This document shows positions 35,819-45,758 of a stretch of DNA of 64,000 nucleotides, one piece after another (within the stretch, counting starts at the first letter, position 1; every line of letters starts with the position of its first letter). The notes under the pieces are model-generated. The model saw only the letters and a list, made by a program, of their open reading frames with translations. It searched no databases and was not told where the DNA came from. The position numbers and the translations under genes are program-made. Origin of the DNA: Limnobacter sp. 130 (lineage in GTDB: Bacteria > Pseudomonadota > Gammaproteobacteria > Burkholderiales > Burkholderiaceae_B); assembly GCF_902506325.1 (NCBI RefSeq), contig NZ_LR732328.1, forward strand, positions 927,071-991,070. Reading direction: 5' to 3'.

Positions 35819-38401
35819 TTAAGCGGCCAGCTGCGCCTTGTTGGCGATTTCCACGAACTCTGGAATTTGATCGAAGTTCATGTAACGGTAAACTTCACCA
35901 GACACATTGCCCAGCATTTTTACCTGTTCCATGTACTCTTCCACAGTCGGGATTTTGCCCATCAGTGCGCACACCGCCGAAAGTTCAGCCGAGGCCAGAT
36001 AAACCCGGGTATCAATACCCAAGCGGTTCGGGAAGTTACGTGTCGAAGTAGACACGCCCGTTGAACCCTTGCGAATTTGAGCCTGGTTACCCATGCACAG
36101 TGAACAGCCTGGCAATTCCATGCGTGCGCCTGTGCGACCCAAAATACCGTAGTAGCCTTCTTCGGTCAGAATGTGCTGATCCATCTTCGTGGGTGGTGCA
36201 ATCCACAAACGTGTTGGAATGTCGCTCTTGCCTTCCAGCACCTTGCCAGCCGCACGGAAGTGACCAATGTTGGTCATGCAAGAACCGATGAACACTTCAT
36301 CAACCTTGTCGCCAGCCACTTCACTCAAGAACTTCGCATCATCGGGATCATTGGGGCAGCAAAGAATTGGTTCTTTGATATCAGCCAAATCAATTTCGAT
36401 CACTGCCGCGTATTCAGCATCTGGATCGGCTTTCAACAATTCAGGGTTGGCAATCCACTCTTCCATCGCCTTGATACGGCGAGTCAGGGTGCGAACATCC
36501 TGGTAGCCCTGAGCAATCATCCACTTCATCAAAGTAATGTTCGATGTCATGTATTCGATGATTGGTTCTTTGTCCAGGTGAATAGTACAACCGGCTGCTG
36601 AACGCTCGGCAGAAGCATCCGACAATTCAAACGCCTGCTCAACCTTCAACTGGGGCAGACCTTCGATTTCCAGAATGCGGCCCGAGAAAATATTCTTCTT
36701 GCCTTTCTTTTCAACGGTCAGCAAGCCAGATTTGATGGCATACAAAGGAATGGCATGAACCAAATCGCGCAGCGTAACGCCAGGCTGCATTTCGCCCTTG
36801 AAGCGCACCAACACAGACTCGGGCATATCCAGAGGCATAACACCTGTGGCTGCGGCAAACGCCACCAGGCCTGACCCAGCGGGGAAAGAAATACCGATCG
36901 GGAAACGGGTGTGTGAATCGCCACCGGTACCGACCGTGTCGGGCATCAACAAGCGGTTGAGCCAGCTGTGAATAATACCGTCACCTGGGCGCAGGGCAAC
37001 GCCACCGCGGTTTTCGATGAAGTCGGGCAGTTCGTGGTGCATTTTCACATCCACGGGCTTGGGGTAAGCCGCTGTGTGGCAGAACGACTGCATGACCAAG
37101 TCAGCAGAGAAGCCCAAACAGGCCAGGTCTTTCAACTCGTCACGAGTCATTGGACCTGTGGTGTCCTGAGAACCCACAGTGGTCATTTTTGGTTCGCAGT
37201 AGGTGCCGGGGCGAACACCGTCAACGCCGCAGGCCTTGCCAACCATTTTCTGGGCCAGACTATAACCTTTGCTGGAAGCAGCCTGTGAAGAGGGGCGACG
37301 GAACACAGGGCTTGGACCTTCACCCAATGCCGCGCGCGCGCGGTCTGTCAGGCCACGGCCAATAATCAGGGGAATACGGCCACCGGCGCGAACTTCGTCA
37401 AACAGCACATCGGTTTTCATGCTGAATTCAGCAATCACCGCACCGTTTTTCAGGGCCTTGCCGTCGAAGGGACGCAATTCAATTTCATCGCCCATGTCCA
37501 TTTGACTAACATCGAGCTCGATGGGCAATGCGCCAGCGTCTTCCATGGTATTGAAGAAAATCGGAGCAATTTTGTTACCCAGGCAGTAACCACCGAAACG
37601 CTTGTTCGGGATGAAAGGAATGTCATCGCCAGTGAACCACAACACGCTGTTGGTGGCTGACTTGCGTGAGGAACCTGTACCCACCACATCGCCCACGTAG
37701 GCGATTGGGTTGCCTTTGGCGATCAAGGCTTGCAGCTGCTTGATGGGACCCACTTTGCCGGGTTCATCCGCTTCAATACCTGGGCGCGGGTTCTTCAACA
37801 TGGCCAATGCATGCAATGGAATGTCGGGGCGGCTCCAGGCGTCTGGGGCGGGTGACAAATCATCGGTGTTGGTTTCGCCGGTTACTTTGAACACGGTCAG
37901 CTTGATGCTTTGTGGCACTTCGGGGCGGCTTGTGAACCACTCGGCGTCGGCCCAGCTTTGAATCACTTTCTTGGCAGTTGCGCTGCCCTTGTCAGCCAGA
38001 TCCTTCACATCGTGGAAGTAATCGAACATCAACAGGGTTTTGGACAAGGCTTGGCCAGCAATTTCACCCACTTCAGCGTCGTTCAGCGCGTCGATCAGGG
38101 GTTTGATGTTGAAACCACCCAGCATGGTGCCCAGCAGGAAAGTGGCTTTCTTGCGGTCAATCAACTTGCAGGTGTCAGAACCAGCCACAATGGCGGCCAG
38201 GAATGCGGACTTCACCTTGGCGGCATCGTCCACACCAGCGGGAACACGGTTGGTAACCAGGTCCAGCAGAAATTCTTCTTCGCCTGCGGGTGGGTTTTTC
38301 AGCAGCTGAACCAGATCAGCGGTTTGCTGGGCAGACAAAGGCAGTGGAGGAATGCCCAACGCTGCGCGTTCGGCAACGTGTTGGCGATAGGACTCAAGCA
38401 T
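35819..38401 (-). CDS. acnB: Aconitate hydratase B
   Basis: An 860-residue AcnB-type aconitase that interconverts citrate and isocitrate. AcnB has the swivel domain before the catalytic domains, preceded by an N-terminal HEAT-like region; here [16 protein letters not shown] and [16 protein letters not shown] come early and the cluster cysteines late ([27 protein letters not shown]). This order separates it from AcnA and AcnD of the same window. The upstream region carries a 20-bp motif shared with the mdh/gntR promoter region. Confidence 0.97.
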   Translation of the reverse strand: MLESYRQHVAERAALGIPPLPLSAQQTADLVQLLKNPPAGEEEFLLDLVTNRVPAGVDDAAKVKSAFLAAIVAGSDTCKLIDRKKATFLLGTMLGGFNIKPLIDALNDAEVGEIAGQALSKTLLMFDYFHDVKDLADKGSATAKKVIQSWADAEWFTSRPEVPQSIKLTVFKVTGETNTDDLSPAPDAWSRPDIPLHALAMLKNPRPGIEADEPGKVGPIKQLQALIAKGNPIAYVGDVVGTGSSRKSATNSVLWFTGDDIPFIPNKRFGGYCLGNKIAPIFFNTMEDAGALPIELDVSQMDMGDEIELRPFDGKALKNGAVIAEFSMKTDVLFDEVRAGGRIPLIIGRGLTDRARAALGEGPSPVFRRPSSQAASSKGYSLAQKMVGKACGVDGVRPGTYCEPKMTTVGSQDTTGPMTRDELKDLACLGFSADLVMQSFCHTAAYPKPVDVKMHHELPDFIENRGGVALRPGDGIIHSWLNRLLMPDTVGTGGDSHTRFPIGISFPAGSGLVAFAAATGVMPLDMPESVLVRFKGEMQPGVTLRDLVHAIPLYAIKSGLLTVEKKGKKNIFSGRILEIEGLPQLKVEQAFELSDASAERSAAGCTIHLDKEPIIEYMTSNITLMKWMIAQGYQDVRTLTRRIKAMEEWIANPELLKADPDAEYAAVIEIDLADIKEPILCCPNDPDDAKFLSEVAGDKVDEVFIGSCMTNIGHFRAAGKVLEGKSDIPTRLWIAPPTKMDQHILTEEGYYGILGRTGARMELPGCSLCMGNQAQIRKGSTGVSTSTRNFPNRLGIDTRVYLASAELSAVCALMGKIPTVEEYMEQVKMLGNVSGEVYRYMNFDQIPEFVEIANKAQLAA

Positions 38402-38514
38402 GAGATCTCCCTAGATTGGGTGGGGGTCAATAGAAACTGTGTAATTTTGAGGCAGTTCGCACGCGCACACAAGTATTGCGATGCAAAAGTGGCGGGGGTT
38501 CAATGCCTCTTAAG

Positions 38515-38534
38515 TCTTATATATGATATAGGAC
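38515..38534. promoter_or_regulatory. Candidate operator upstream of acnB
   Basis: A 20-bp stretch beginning TCTTATAT and ending GAC, with partial dyad symmetry (GTCTTATAT at 38514-38522 against ATATAGGAC at 38526-38534). It matches 16 of 20 positions of the stretch at 15788-15807 between gntR and mdh. It lies 114-133 bp upstream of acnB. Confidence 0.45.
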
Positions 38535-38584
38535 TTTCCCTTGTTTTTGAAGGGGCCTGGGCCGATTCCCGTTGCTTTTAGAGC

Positions 38585-39589
38585 CTATTGTCGCTTTGCA
38601 CGCTGATATTTCGCAGGGCTAAGGCCAGTGACCCGCTTAAAGGCGTGTGTAAAGGCACTTTGGTCGTTGTAAGCCAGGAAATTGGCGACATCTGCCAGGC
38701 TTAGTTCGCCTGCCTCGAGGCAGTTCCTGGCCATTTCCACACGCACTTGTTCAAGTTCGTCCCGAAAACTGCTGCCCTGCTCCTGCAGGCGCCTTTGTAA
38801 CGTGCGCGTGCTCATGAACAAGCGGCGTGCAACCTCGTCCAGCGAGGGCAAACCGGCGCTGACCGATTCCTGAATGGCCTTTTGCAGACCTGCAATGGAT
38901 TCATCACCCGCTTTCACCTGCTTCAACAACAATTGAGCCTGCTGGTCCAACATGCTTCGCATGACATGGTCCGGCGACTTCAAGGGCGTTTCAAGCAAAC
39001 TGGCGGGCCAAACCACCTCGGTGTACTTGCCGCCAAAAGCCACAGGGCAATTGAAGAAAGCATCAAAATCCACTTTGTTGACTGGCTCAGGATTAATAAA
39101 CTGGACACGGCGCGGATGCACGGGCTGTGCAATCAAATGGTTGGTGAATGCGAGCAAAACCCCGATGGCCACCGAATCCACCCAATGGCCCGGGCGCCCA
39201 CGCTCGGCACCCCAACGCAAAATAATTTCATCATTCTGAAAGGTCACAGCCAAGGCATTGACGCTGTACACCAGGTTTTCAAATTGCTGCAAGCGAGCAA
39301 AGGCCTCCCCCAAATTGTTGCAACAACTGGCCACGTAGCCCAACAAGCCCATATTGGCCGGGCGTACATGGGCGGCGATCTTAAGCGGCATTGCGGGGTC
39401 TTGAACTTGTTCATGGGTCCACTGCAACATGGCTTGCCATTCAGACACCGAAATGCGATTCAACTCACCCGCCAGCGGGCGTGCAAACGGCATGCGCTCA
39501 GCCACCGCAGGGTGAGCGCTGGCCAACCAGTCAAACAGCAGGTTGACGTAGCTTGCCGAGATGTGTCCGAGATTAGAGTTTCGGTTCAT
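38585..39589 (-). CDS. AraC-family regulator
   Basis: A 334-residue transcription factor. The C-terminal AraC/XylS DNA-binding domain with two helix-turn-helix units is clear from about residue 230 (LPSLDEVARRLFMSTRTLQRRLQEQGSSF, LSLADVANFLAYNDQSAFTHAFKRVTGLSPAKYQ). The N-terminal part resembles the arabinose-binding-like domain of the OruR/VqsM type (PLKIAAHVRPANMGLLGYVASCCNNLGEA). It is divergent from a lipoprotein hydrolase gene, with a perfect palindrome (39594-39611) five bases upstream of its start. Control of the neighbouring hydrolase is a reasonable inference; the ligand is unknown. Confidence 0.9.
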   Translation of the reverse strand: MNRNSNLGHISASYVNLLFDWLASAHPAVAERMPFARPLAGELNRISVSEWQAMLQWTHEQVQDPAMPLKIAAHVRPANMGLLGYVASCCNNLGEAFARLQQFENLVYSVNALAVTFQNDEIILRWGAERGRPGHWVDSVAIGVLLAFTNHLIAQPVHPRRVQFINPEPVNKVDFDAFFNCPVAFGGKYTEVVWPASLLETPLKSPDHVMRSMLDQQAQLLLKQVKAGDESIAGLQKAIQESVSAGLPSLDEVARRLFMSTRTLQRRLQEQGSSFRDELEQVRVEMARNCLEAGELSLADVANFLAYNDQSAFTHAFKRVTGLSPAKYQRAKRQ

Positions 39590-39593
39590 TATT

Positions 39594-39611
39594 TGACAAT
39601 AAGTATTGTCA
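39594..39611. promoter_or_regulatory. Palindrome in AraC/hydrolase divergent promoter
   Basis: TGACAATA (39594-39601), AG, TATTGTCA (39604-39611) is a perfect 8-bp dyad. Its right arm contains TTGTCA, which with TATGCT at 39630-39635 (18-bp spacer) makes a plausible sigma-70 promoter for the hydrolase. A repressor or activator bound here would affect both genes. Confidence 0.5.
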
Positions 39612-39679
39612 GAAGAGTTTTACCTGTTCTATGCTAGCGCGTATTCAACACAACAACCTCAATAATCAGACACCACGCC

Positions 39680-40666
39680 ATGAAAAAACACGCCACTGCA
39701 ATCAAGCGACTCACAACCCTTTTGGCAAGCACCGCACTTCTTGGCTTGGGTGCCTGTAGCGTTCAGGCGCCTGAAGGTGAAATTCAGGGCGCAGCAGGCC
39801 TGGCCATTGCCGCAGAACGTGCCATTTCAGGACTGGAACGCAAAGTACTTCAAATCGACGGCTTTGTGGTGCCTTACTTGCAAGGCGGTCAAGGTGAACC
39901 CTTGGTATTGATTCACGGTTTTGGCGGATCGAAAGACAACTTCAACCGCGTGGCCTACTACCTGACCAATCACTACACGGTGTATTCCATCGACGTACCC
40001 GGTTTCGGTGCCTCGACACGAGACATGAACGCCGATTATGTGATCAACACGCAAATAGACCGGGTACATGAAATTATCGAAAAGCTGGGTTTGCAAAAAA
40101 CACACATCGGTGGCAATTCCATGGGCGGGTGGATCAGTGGCGCTTATGCTGCCAAGTACCCCGACAACGTGGCCTCAGTGTGGTTCTTGGCCCCCGCCGG
40201 TTTGCTCGAGTCGCGAAAATCGGAAGTGATTCAGAAGTTTGAGCAAACAGGTGAAATCGTGCTGACCGCCAGCAACCGGGAAGAGTTCGAGAAGATTGTG
40301 GACATTGTGATGTACGAGCGCCCTGCTTTTGCACCAGGCTTTGTGGTGGATGCCATGGCCGCCCGCGCCGCAGCCGACCAGCCTTTGCACCAACGAATTT
40401 ACAAGGATTTCAAATCGGTGCCCTCTGACCTGGCGACGGCCTTGTCTTCATCCAGTTACAAAGGCCCAGGCCTGATTGTTTGGGGCAAGGAAGACCGCGT
40501 GTTGCATGTGGATGGAGCCGCAGAACTAAAAACTGCAATGCCCGGATTTGATGTGACGCTGATGGACAAGGTTGGCCATGTACCGATGATGGAAAAGCCT
40601 GAACAGGTGGCAGCAGACTACGTGAAGTGGCGAGAGTCGATTGTTGGCGCGAATTCACAAAAATAA
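39680..40666 (+). CDS. Alpha/beta hydrolase, predicted lipoprotein
   Basis: A 328-residue alpha/beta-fold hydrolase with a lipoprotein signal (ALLGLGACSVQ, lipobox LGAC). The oxyanion-hole strand is LVLIHGFGGSKDNF, the nucleophile elbow GGNSMGGW, the acid in WGKEDRVLHVDGA and the catalytic His in VGHVPMMEKP. It is predicted to be anchored in a membrane facing the periplasm, where it may act as an esterase or lipase on acyl esters. It is divergent from the AraC regulator and followed by a fatty-acid hydroxylase gene, so a lipid-related role is suggested by context only. Confidence 0.87.
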   Translation: MKKHATAIKRLTTLLASTALLGLGACSVQAPEGEIQGAAGLAIAAERAISGLERKVLQIDGFVVPYLQGGQGEPLVLIHGFGGSKDNFNRVAYYLTNHYTVYSIDVPGFGASTRDMNADYVINTQIDRVHEIIEKLGLQKTHIGGNSMGGWISGAYAAKYPDNVASVWFLAPAGLLESRKSEVIQKFEQTGEIVLTASNREEFEKIVDIVMYERPAFAPGFVVDAMAARAAADQPLHQRIYKDFKSVPSDLATALSSSSYKGPGLIVWGKEDRVLHVDGAAELKTAMPGFDVTLMDKVGHVPMMEKPEQVAADYVKWRESIVGANSQK

Positions 40667-40695
40667 GGCTTGATCTCACAATATTTCTTGCCAAA

Positions 40696-40737
40696 CTCCG
40701 CGCACAATTCAAAACATCAAAAAACCAAAACGCGGAG
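40696..40737 (+). promoter_or_regulatory. Leader hairpin sequestering a ribosome-binding site
   Basis: CTCCGCG (40696-40702) can pair perfectly with CGCGGAG (40731-40737), which contains the GGAG ribosome-binding site of the fatty-acid hydroxylase gene (ATG at 40746). The 28-base loop is A-rich and looks unstructured. Such pairing could restrain translation until melted or bound. Confidence 0.45.
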
Positions 40738-40745
40738 ACAAACGC

Positions 40746-41675
40746 ATGGAACAGTTGATCAGCCAGGCAATGCCCACATTCAATTTGCTGTTCGGCCCCA
40801 ACCCCGACTGGAAGCAGGTTTTTTTAACGCTGCTTACACCTTTGTTTTTAGGGGCCACGCTTGTTGAATACCTGTATCTGAAAAGGGTCGGCAAATCATT
40901 TTTCTTCAAGAAAAATGAGGTGATCACCAACATGCTGTTAGGTGGTAGCTACCAGGCCATGGAACTGGTGTGGTTTGCACTGTTTGTATCGGCTTTCATG
41001 GAATGGATCTACACGTTCCGAATTGCCACCATCGAGGTCACCCCCCTTAGCTTCGCTGCCCTGGTCTTCGGCATCGAGTTTTGTTATTACTGGTTTCACC
41101 GTGGCAGCCACCGCGTGCGCTGGTTCTGGTGTGCCCATGTGGTTCACCACAGTGGCGAGAACATGACCACCACCACCGCCATGCGTCAAAGCCTGTTTTA
41201 TGCGGTGAACCTGCACCAAATTTTCTGGGCTCCCATGCTGATCATAGGCTTCCCCGTGTGGGCTGTATTGCTGGCCTATGGCATCAACCTGGGTTACCAA
41301 TACTTTGTGCACACTCAGGCTGTGAACAAGTTTCCAAAGTGGTTTGAGTTCATTTTCAATACACCCAGCCACCACCGCGTGCACCATGGGCGCAACGCCG
41401 AATACATCGACAAGAACTACGGTGGCGTACTCATTATTTGGGATCGTATTTTTGGTACCTTTGAACCCGAAATTGCGTCAGTGGACTACGGCATTGTCCG
41501 CCAGCCCAAAACAAACAACATCTGGACACTGAACACACACGAATGGCGTGACATGTTTTCAGATGCACTCAAGCCAGGCCCATTGTGGCAACGCGTCAAA
41601 CACATCTGGGCCCCACCCGAGTGGGAACGACCTGGCCTGAGCGATCAGTCCAACCTGCGCGACAAAACCATTTAA
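40746..41675 (+). CDS. Sterol desaturase/fatty acid hydroxylase family protein
   Basis: A 309-residue membrane di-iron oxygenase of the fatty-acid hydroxylase superfamily. Histidine clusters are HRGSHRVRWFWCAHVVHHSGE (quoted in part: HRGSH and HVVHH) and, further on, HHRVHHG, the usual HX3H, HX2-3HH and HX2HH arrangement. Several hydrophobic helices surround them (FLTLLTPLFLGATLVEYLY, LVWFALFVSAFMEWIY). The substrate, a lipid or sterol-like molecule, cannot be read from sequence. It follows the lipoprotein hydrolase on the same strand by 79 bp. Its ribosome-binding site lies in a potential hairpin. Confidence 0.87.
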   Translation: MEQLISQAMPTFNLLFGPNPDWKQVFLTLLTPLFLGATLVEYLYLKRVGKSFFFKKNEVITNMLLGGSYQAMELVWFALFVSAFMEWIYTFRIATIEVTPLSFAALVFGIEFCYYWFHRGSHRVRWFWCAHVVHHSGENMTTTTAMRQSLFYAVNLHQIFWAPMLIIGFPVWAVLLAYGINLGYQYFVHTQAVNKFPKWFEFIFNTPSHHRVHHGRNAEYIDKNYGGVLIIWDRIFGTFEPEIASVDYGIVRQPKTNNIWTLNTHEWRDMFSDALKPGPLWQRVKHIWAPPEWERPGLSDQSNLRDKTI

Positions 41676-41694
41676 GCAATCTTCTCGTACTACA

Positions 41695-41723
41695 ATGGGT
41701 AGAACCTAAGAAGGACTACCCAT
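41695..41723 (+). promoter_or_regulatory. Start-codon hairpin of the DUF2863 gene
   Basis: ATGGGTAG (41695-41702) pairs perfectly with CTACCCAT (41716-41723). The second arm includes the first two bases of the ATG at 41722, and the 13-base loop carries the AAGAAGGA ribosome-binding site. This is an unusual presentation of an initiation region and may be regulatory. Confidence 0.45.
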
Positions 41724-42963
41724 GCGCAGAAAACCACTAAATACCGCTTCCCGATCCAAACTGTCCAAGTACGCCAAACCCTTGGCGAGCCTGGCCATTC
41801 TGCTTGCCGATGCAGGCAGTCGCCTTGAGCGGCGTTTCTGGAAAAAAAAGCTGTTTGCTGCGTTGGCCCCAATGCTGGAAGGCAGAAGTGACACCACGTT
41901 GATGCAAACGCTGGACCACCTGTACAACACCAACTACCGGGCGTACGACGAACTGGCTTTTGCCATTGAAAACACCGTGGAAAGCCCGGAACTTGGTCAG
42001 GAAGAAGACATTCTTTTGCTGGCAGCTCCAGTGCTGGCTTGGTCAACCTACAACATTCCTTCAGGAAAAATTGAAGAAGCCACAGTGGCTGAATTCACTG
42101 CCCTGCTGCAGAAAAATGTATTGTCTGATCACGCGCATTTGGTGCTCACCAACATGCTGTTCAGCCCCGATCAACTGCCGGAAAGTTACACGGCGGCGGC
42201 CGAACTGGCTCGGCAATTGGGACAAGCTGCAATTGACCGTGTCAAAGTGCGAATCGACACTGAAAACCTGCCCGCCACGCAAAGTTTTTTGAGTGATGTT
42301 CGGTATTTAATTGGTGCAATCTCGGTGCCAGCCGGCCAACCTGCATTCAAATGGCAGGTGGAAGCACACAGCAATGGCACCCTTCTTAGCAAAGAAGAAG
42401 TACTGGTGAACTGGCGCTTGACCGGCGGCCAAGCCTTGCAAAAAATCATGCCTGGCTGCCTGCTTGAACTGATGTTGCCCAACGGTCTTTACAACGCTTG
42501 CCGGGAGGCTGAAAAAGAAGCACGCGCCTATTCCGTTCGCGCCTCTGCAGCTTTTCTTGAAAGTGCGCTGGATGTACCCACTCAAAAAATTCACGCCAGC
42601 GTGGGTGCGTTCGTTGACCGTGGAGAAATTGAAGAATACCGAATTGGTTTTTCTGTCGAAGGCAACAGCGACATTGTGCACGGCGTGGTTTGGCCATTGA
42701 TTGGCGAAGAGTATGGCAACGAACCCGATCCCGTGTATGAAAAAGACATTGAAAGTGAACCCGACAACCCAGTCATTCGCTCCAAAATTGAAGCCCTTCT
42801 GAAGGAAGTGGGTATTCGGCAAATCAAGGTGCTGGAAGAACGTTTCCCGCTGGAGTACTGTGAAGATTGCGGATCGCCTTTGTACCCCAATCCGGAAGGC
42901 GAATTGCTGCATGCGGAACTGCCCGAGGACTCGGAATTGCCCAACAGCATGCACCTGCATTGA
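41722..42963 (+). CDS. DUF2863 family protein
   Basis: A 413-residue protein that resembles the DUF2863 family, found mainly in Burkholderiales and of unknown function. It begins with a basic, helical segment (KLSKYAKPLASLAILLADAGSRLE), has no membrane helix, and ends with a Cys pair in EYCEDCGSPLYPNPEGE that looks like half of a zinc ribbon, followed by an acidic, His-containing tail. The ATG at 41722 follows AAGAAGGA. It is located directly before acnA, 63 bp apart; any link to aconitase is unproven. Confidence 0.65.
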   Translation: MRRKPLNTASRSKLSKYAKPLASLAILLADAGSRLERRFWKKKLFAALAPMLEGRSDTTLMQTLDHLYNTNYRAYDELAFAIENTVESPELGQEEDILLLAAPVLAWSTYNIPSGKIEEATVAEFTALLQKNVLSDHAHLVLTNMLFSPDQLPESYTAAAELARQLGQAAIDRVKVRIDTENLPATQSFLSDVRYLIGAISVPAGQPAFKWQVEAHSNGTLLSKEEVLVNWRLTGGQALQKIMPGCLLELMLPNGLYNACREAEKEARAYSVRASAAFLESALDVPTQKIHASVGAFVDRGEIEEYRIGFSVEGNSDIVHGVVWPLIGEEYGNEPDPVYEKDIESEPDNPVIRSKIEALLKEVGIRQIKVLEERFPLEYCEDCGSPLYPNPEGELLHAELPEDSELPNSMHLH

Positions 42964-43026
42964 AATTAAAAGTTTTGTAATTCGGTGTCGAAATTTTTCG
43001 GCACCTCACGAAAGGGAGAAACAGGT

Positions 43027-45750
43027 ATGTCAACCCTGAAGCATTCAACACTTGATACGTTCAGCACCCAAACCGGCCTGAATGGCCAGTTTTACAGCCT
43101 TCCCAAACTGGCTGAATCGGGCTTTCCCAACCTGCAGCGCCTGCCCGTATCAATTCGCATCGTGCTTGAATCGGTATTGCGCAACTGCGATGGCAAGAAA
43201 GTATCTGAAGAACATATTCAGCAACTGGCCAACTGGCAGCCACAAGCCAAACGCACCGATGAAATTCCCTTCATCGTAGCGCGTGTGGTTCTTCAAGACT
43301 TCACCGGTGTCCCGTTGCTGGCCGACCTTGCAGCAATGCGCAATGTGGCACACAACATGGGTCAAAACCCGAAAAAAATTGAACCCTTGGTGCCTGTCGA
43401 TTTGGTGGTCGACCACTCCGTGATGATTGACCACTTTGGTACAGCCGATTCACTGCGCCAGAACATGGAAATTGAATTCCAGCGCAATGGCGAGCGTTAT
43501 CAGTTCATGAAATGGGGTATGCAGGCCTTTGATACCTTCAAGGTGGTGCCCCCCGGCATTGGTATTGTTCACCAGGTCAATCTTGAATATTTATTCCGTG
43601 GCGTGCGCAGCGCGGTAAGGTCTGGCGAGGAAAACGAAAACACCGTGTACTACCCCGACACCCTGGTGGGCACCGACAGCCACACCACCATGATTAACGG
43701 TGTTGGCGTTGTAGGCTGGGGCGTGGGCGGCATTGAAGCCGAAGCAGGCATGTTGGGCCAACCCGTGTACTTTTTGACACCCGATGTGGTGGGTGTTGAA
43801 TTGACCAACGCCCTGCGTGAAGGAATTACTGCCACCGACCTTGTGCTGGCCATTACCGAGTTGCTGCGCAAGAGAAAAGTGGTGGGTAAATTTGTTGAAT
43901 TTTACGGTCCTGGTGCAGCCAGCCTTTCCGTTACAGACCGCGCGACACTGGCCAATATGGCACCTGAATACGGTGCCACCATGGGCTTCTTCCCGCCTGA
44001 TGCAAAAACTGTGGAATTCATGCGGAAAACAGGTCGCACAGCCGCAGAAGCAGACCGCTTTGAAGCTTACTTCAAGGCGCAAGGCCTGTTGGGTATGCCC
44101 GAACCCGGCGCGATTGATTATTCCGAAGTGGTGACACTTGATCTCGACAGCATAGAACCCTCACTTGCGGGGCCAAAGCGTCCACAAGACCGGGTGTTGT
44201 TGAAAAACATGAAACAGCAATTCAACACGCTGTTTTCAGAGCCCATGACCGCCAATGGTTTCGGCAAAGACTCAGCAACACTGAATACACGCTACCCTAC
44301 CGGGCTGAACAAACTGGAAATTGGACACGGCGATGTACTGCTTGCAGCGATCACCAGTTGCACCAACACCTCCAACCCAGGGGTTATGTTGGCAGCGGGC
44401 TTGCTGGCCAAGAAAGCGGTCGAAAAAGGTCTGAAAATTCAACCACACATCAAAACCTCGCTGGGTCCAGGCTCGCGCGTGGTAAGCGATTATCTGGAAA
44501 AAACAGGCCTGCAACCTTACCTGGACAAACTGGGATTCAACGTGGCTGCTTATGGTTGCACTACCTGCATTGGCAATGCGGGCGACCTGCTTCCTGAAAT
44601 CAACTACACCATTTTGAAAAACGATGTGATCGGTTGTTCCGTGTTGTCGGGCAACCGCAACTTCGAAGCGCGTATTCACCCCAACTTAAAAGCCAACTTT
44701 TTGGCTTCACCCCCTTTGGTTGTTGCGTACGCACTCAGCGGCAAAACCAATATGGACATGACCTCTGAGCCAATTGGCACAGGAAGTGACGGAAACCCCG
44801 TCTACCTGCGGGACATTTGGCCCAGCAACGCGGAAGTGAATGAATTGTTGCCCACTGCACTGGATGCACCCACATTCGTGCGCCTGTACAGCAATTTCAC
44901 CGAGGGCCACGACCTGTGGAACAACGTACCCGCCCCCGAGGGGCAGGTGTACCCTTGGCCACAGTCCACCTACATTGCCAAGCCTCCGTTCTTCGATGAA
45001 TTTGGCATGCAACCCTCTAAGGTGGAAGCGATTCGCGGCGCAAAACCCTTGTTGATTCTCGGTGATTCAGTGACCACCGATCACATTTCACCTGCCGGTT
45101 CGTTCAAGCCCACAACCCCTGCAGGCCAATACTTGCAAGAACACGAAGTGGCGCAAAAAGACTTCAACAGCTACGGCTCACGAAGGGGCAATCACGATGT
45201 CATGATTCGCGGCACTTTTGCCAATGTGCGTGTGAAAAACCTGATGATTCCGCCCGATGCAAACGGCAACCGGATCGAGGGTGGCTTTACGGTCAAAGAC
45301 GGCAAACAAACCACCGTGTACGACGCAGCCATGGAATACATCGCGCAAGGCACACCCACCATTGTGCTGGCCGGCGAAGAATACGGCACAGGCTCGTCCC
45401 GTGACTGGGCTGCCAAAGGCACCCAATTATTGGGCGTGAAAGTGGTGGTGGCCAGAAGCTACGAGCGCATTCACCGCAGTAACCTGGTGGGTATGGGTGT
45501 GTTGCCCTTGCAGTTTTTGGACGAGGACTCCATTCAAAGTTTGAAGCTGGACGGCAGCGAAACCTATGATGTGATTGGGTTGGGCGAGAACACAGCACCG
45601 CAAGCCGAACTGGTGCTGCGAATTACCCGAGCTGACGGCAAGGTGCAAGATGTAAAAGTGCTAAGCCGAATTGACACGCCCATCGAGGTCGAATATTACA
45701 AACACAGCGGCATTCTGCCGTTTGTATTGCGGGAGTTGCTGGGGGCGTAA
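43027..45750 (+). CDS. acnA: Aconitate hydratase A
   Basis: A 907-residue AcnA/IRP-type aconitase. The cluster cysteines are in [15 protein letters not shown] and [12 protein letters not shown]. The swivel domain at the C-terminus has [18 protein letters not shown] and [21 protein letters not shown]. It begins [20 protein letters not shown], close to the usual AcnA start; the frame is open from 42985, but GGGAGA lies just upstream of the ATG at 43027. It meets the convergent permease gene eight bases after its stop. With AcnB and AcnD it makes three aconitase-family enzymes in this window. Confidence 0.96.
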   Translation: MSTLKHSTLDTFSTQTGLNGQFYSLPKLAESGFPNLQRLPVSIRIVLESVLRNCDGKKVSEEHIQQLANWQPQAKRTDEIPFIVARVVLQDFTGVPLLADLAAMRNVAHNMGQNPKKIEPLVPVDLVVDHSVMIDHFGTADSLRQNMEIEFQRNGERYQFMKWGMQAFDTFKVVPPGIGIVHQVNLEYLFRGVRSAVRSGEENENTVYYPDTLVGTDSHTTMINGVGVVGWGVGGIEAEAGMLGQPVYFLTPDVVGVELTNALREGITATDLVLAITELLRKRKVVGKFVEFYGPGAASLSVTDRATLANMAPEYGATMGFFPPDAKTVEFMRKTGRTAAEADRFEAYFKAQGLLGMPEPGAIDYSEVVTLDLDSIEPSLAGPKRPQDRVLLKNMKQQFNTLFSEPMTANGFGKDSATLNTRYPTGLNKLEIGHGDVLLAAITSCTNTSNPGVMLAAGLLAKKAVEKGLKIQPHIKTSLGPGSRVVSDYLEKTGLQPYLDKLGFNVAAYGCTTCIGNAGDLLPEINYTILKNDVIGCSVLSGNRNFEARIHPNLKANFLASPPLVVAYALSGKTNMDMTSEPIGTGSDGNPVYLRDIWPSNAEVNELLPTALDAPTFVRLYSNFTEGHDLWNNVPAPEGQVYPWPQSTYIAKPPFFDEFGMQPSKVEAIRGAKPLLILGDSVTTDHISPAGSFKPTTPAGQYLQEHEVAQKDFNSYGSRRGNHDVMIRGTFANVRVKNLMIPPDANGNRIEGGFTVKDGKQTTVYDAAMEYIAQGTPTIVLAGEEYGTGSSRDWAAKGTQLLGVKVVVARSYERIHRSNLVGMGVLPLQFLDEDSIQSLKLDGSETYDVIGLGENTAPQAELVLRITRADGKVQDVKVLSRIDTPIEVEYYKHSGILPFVLRELLGA

Positions 45751-45758
45751 AGCGGTAT

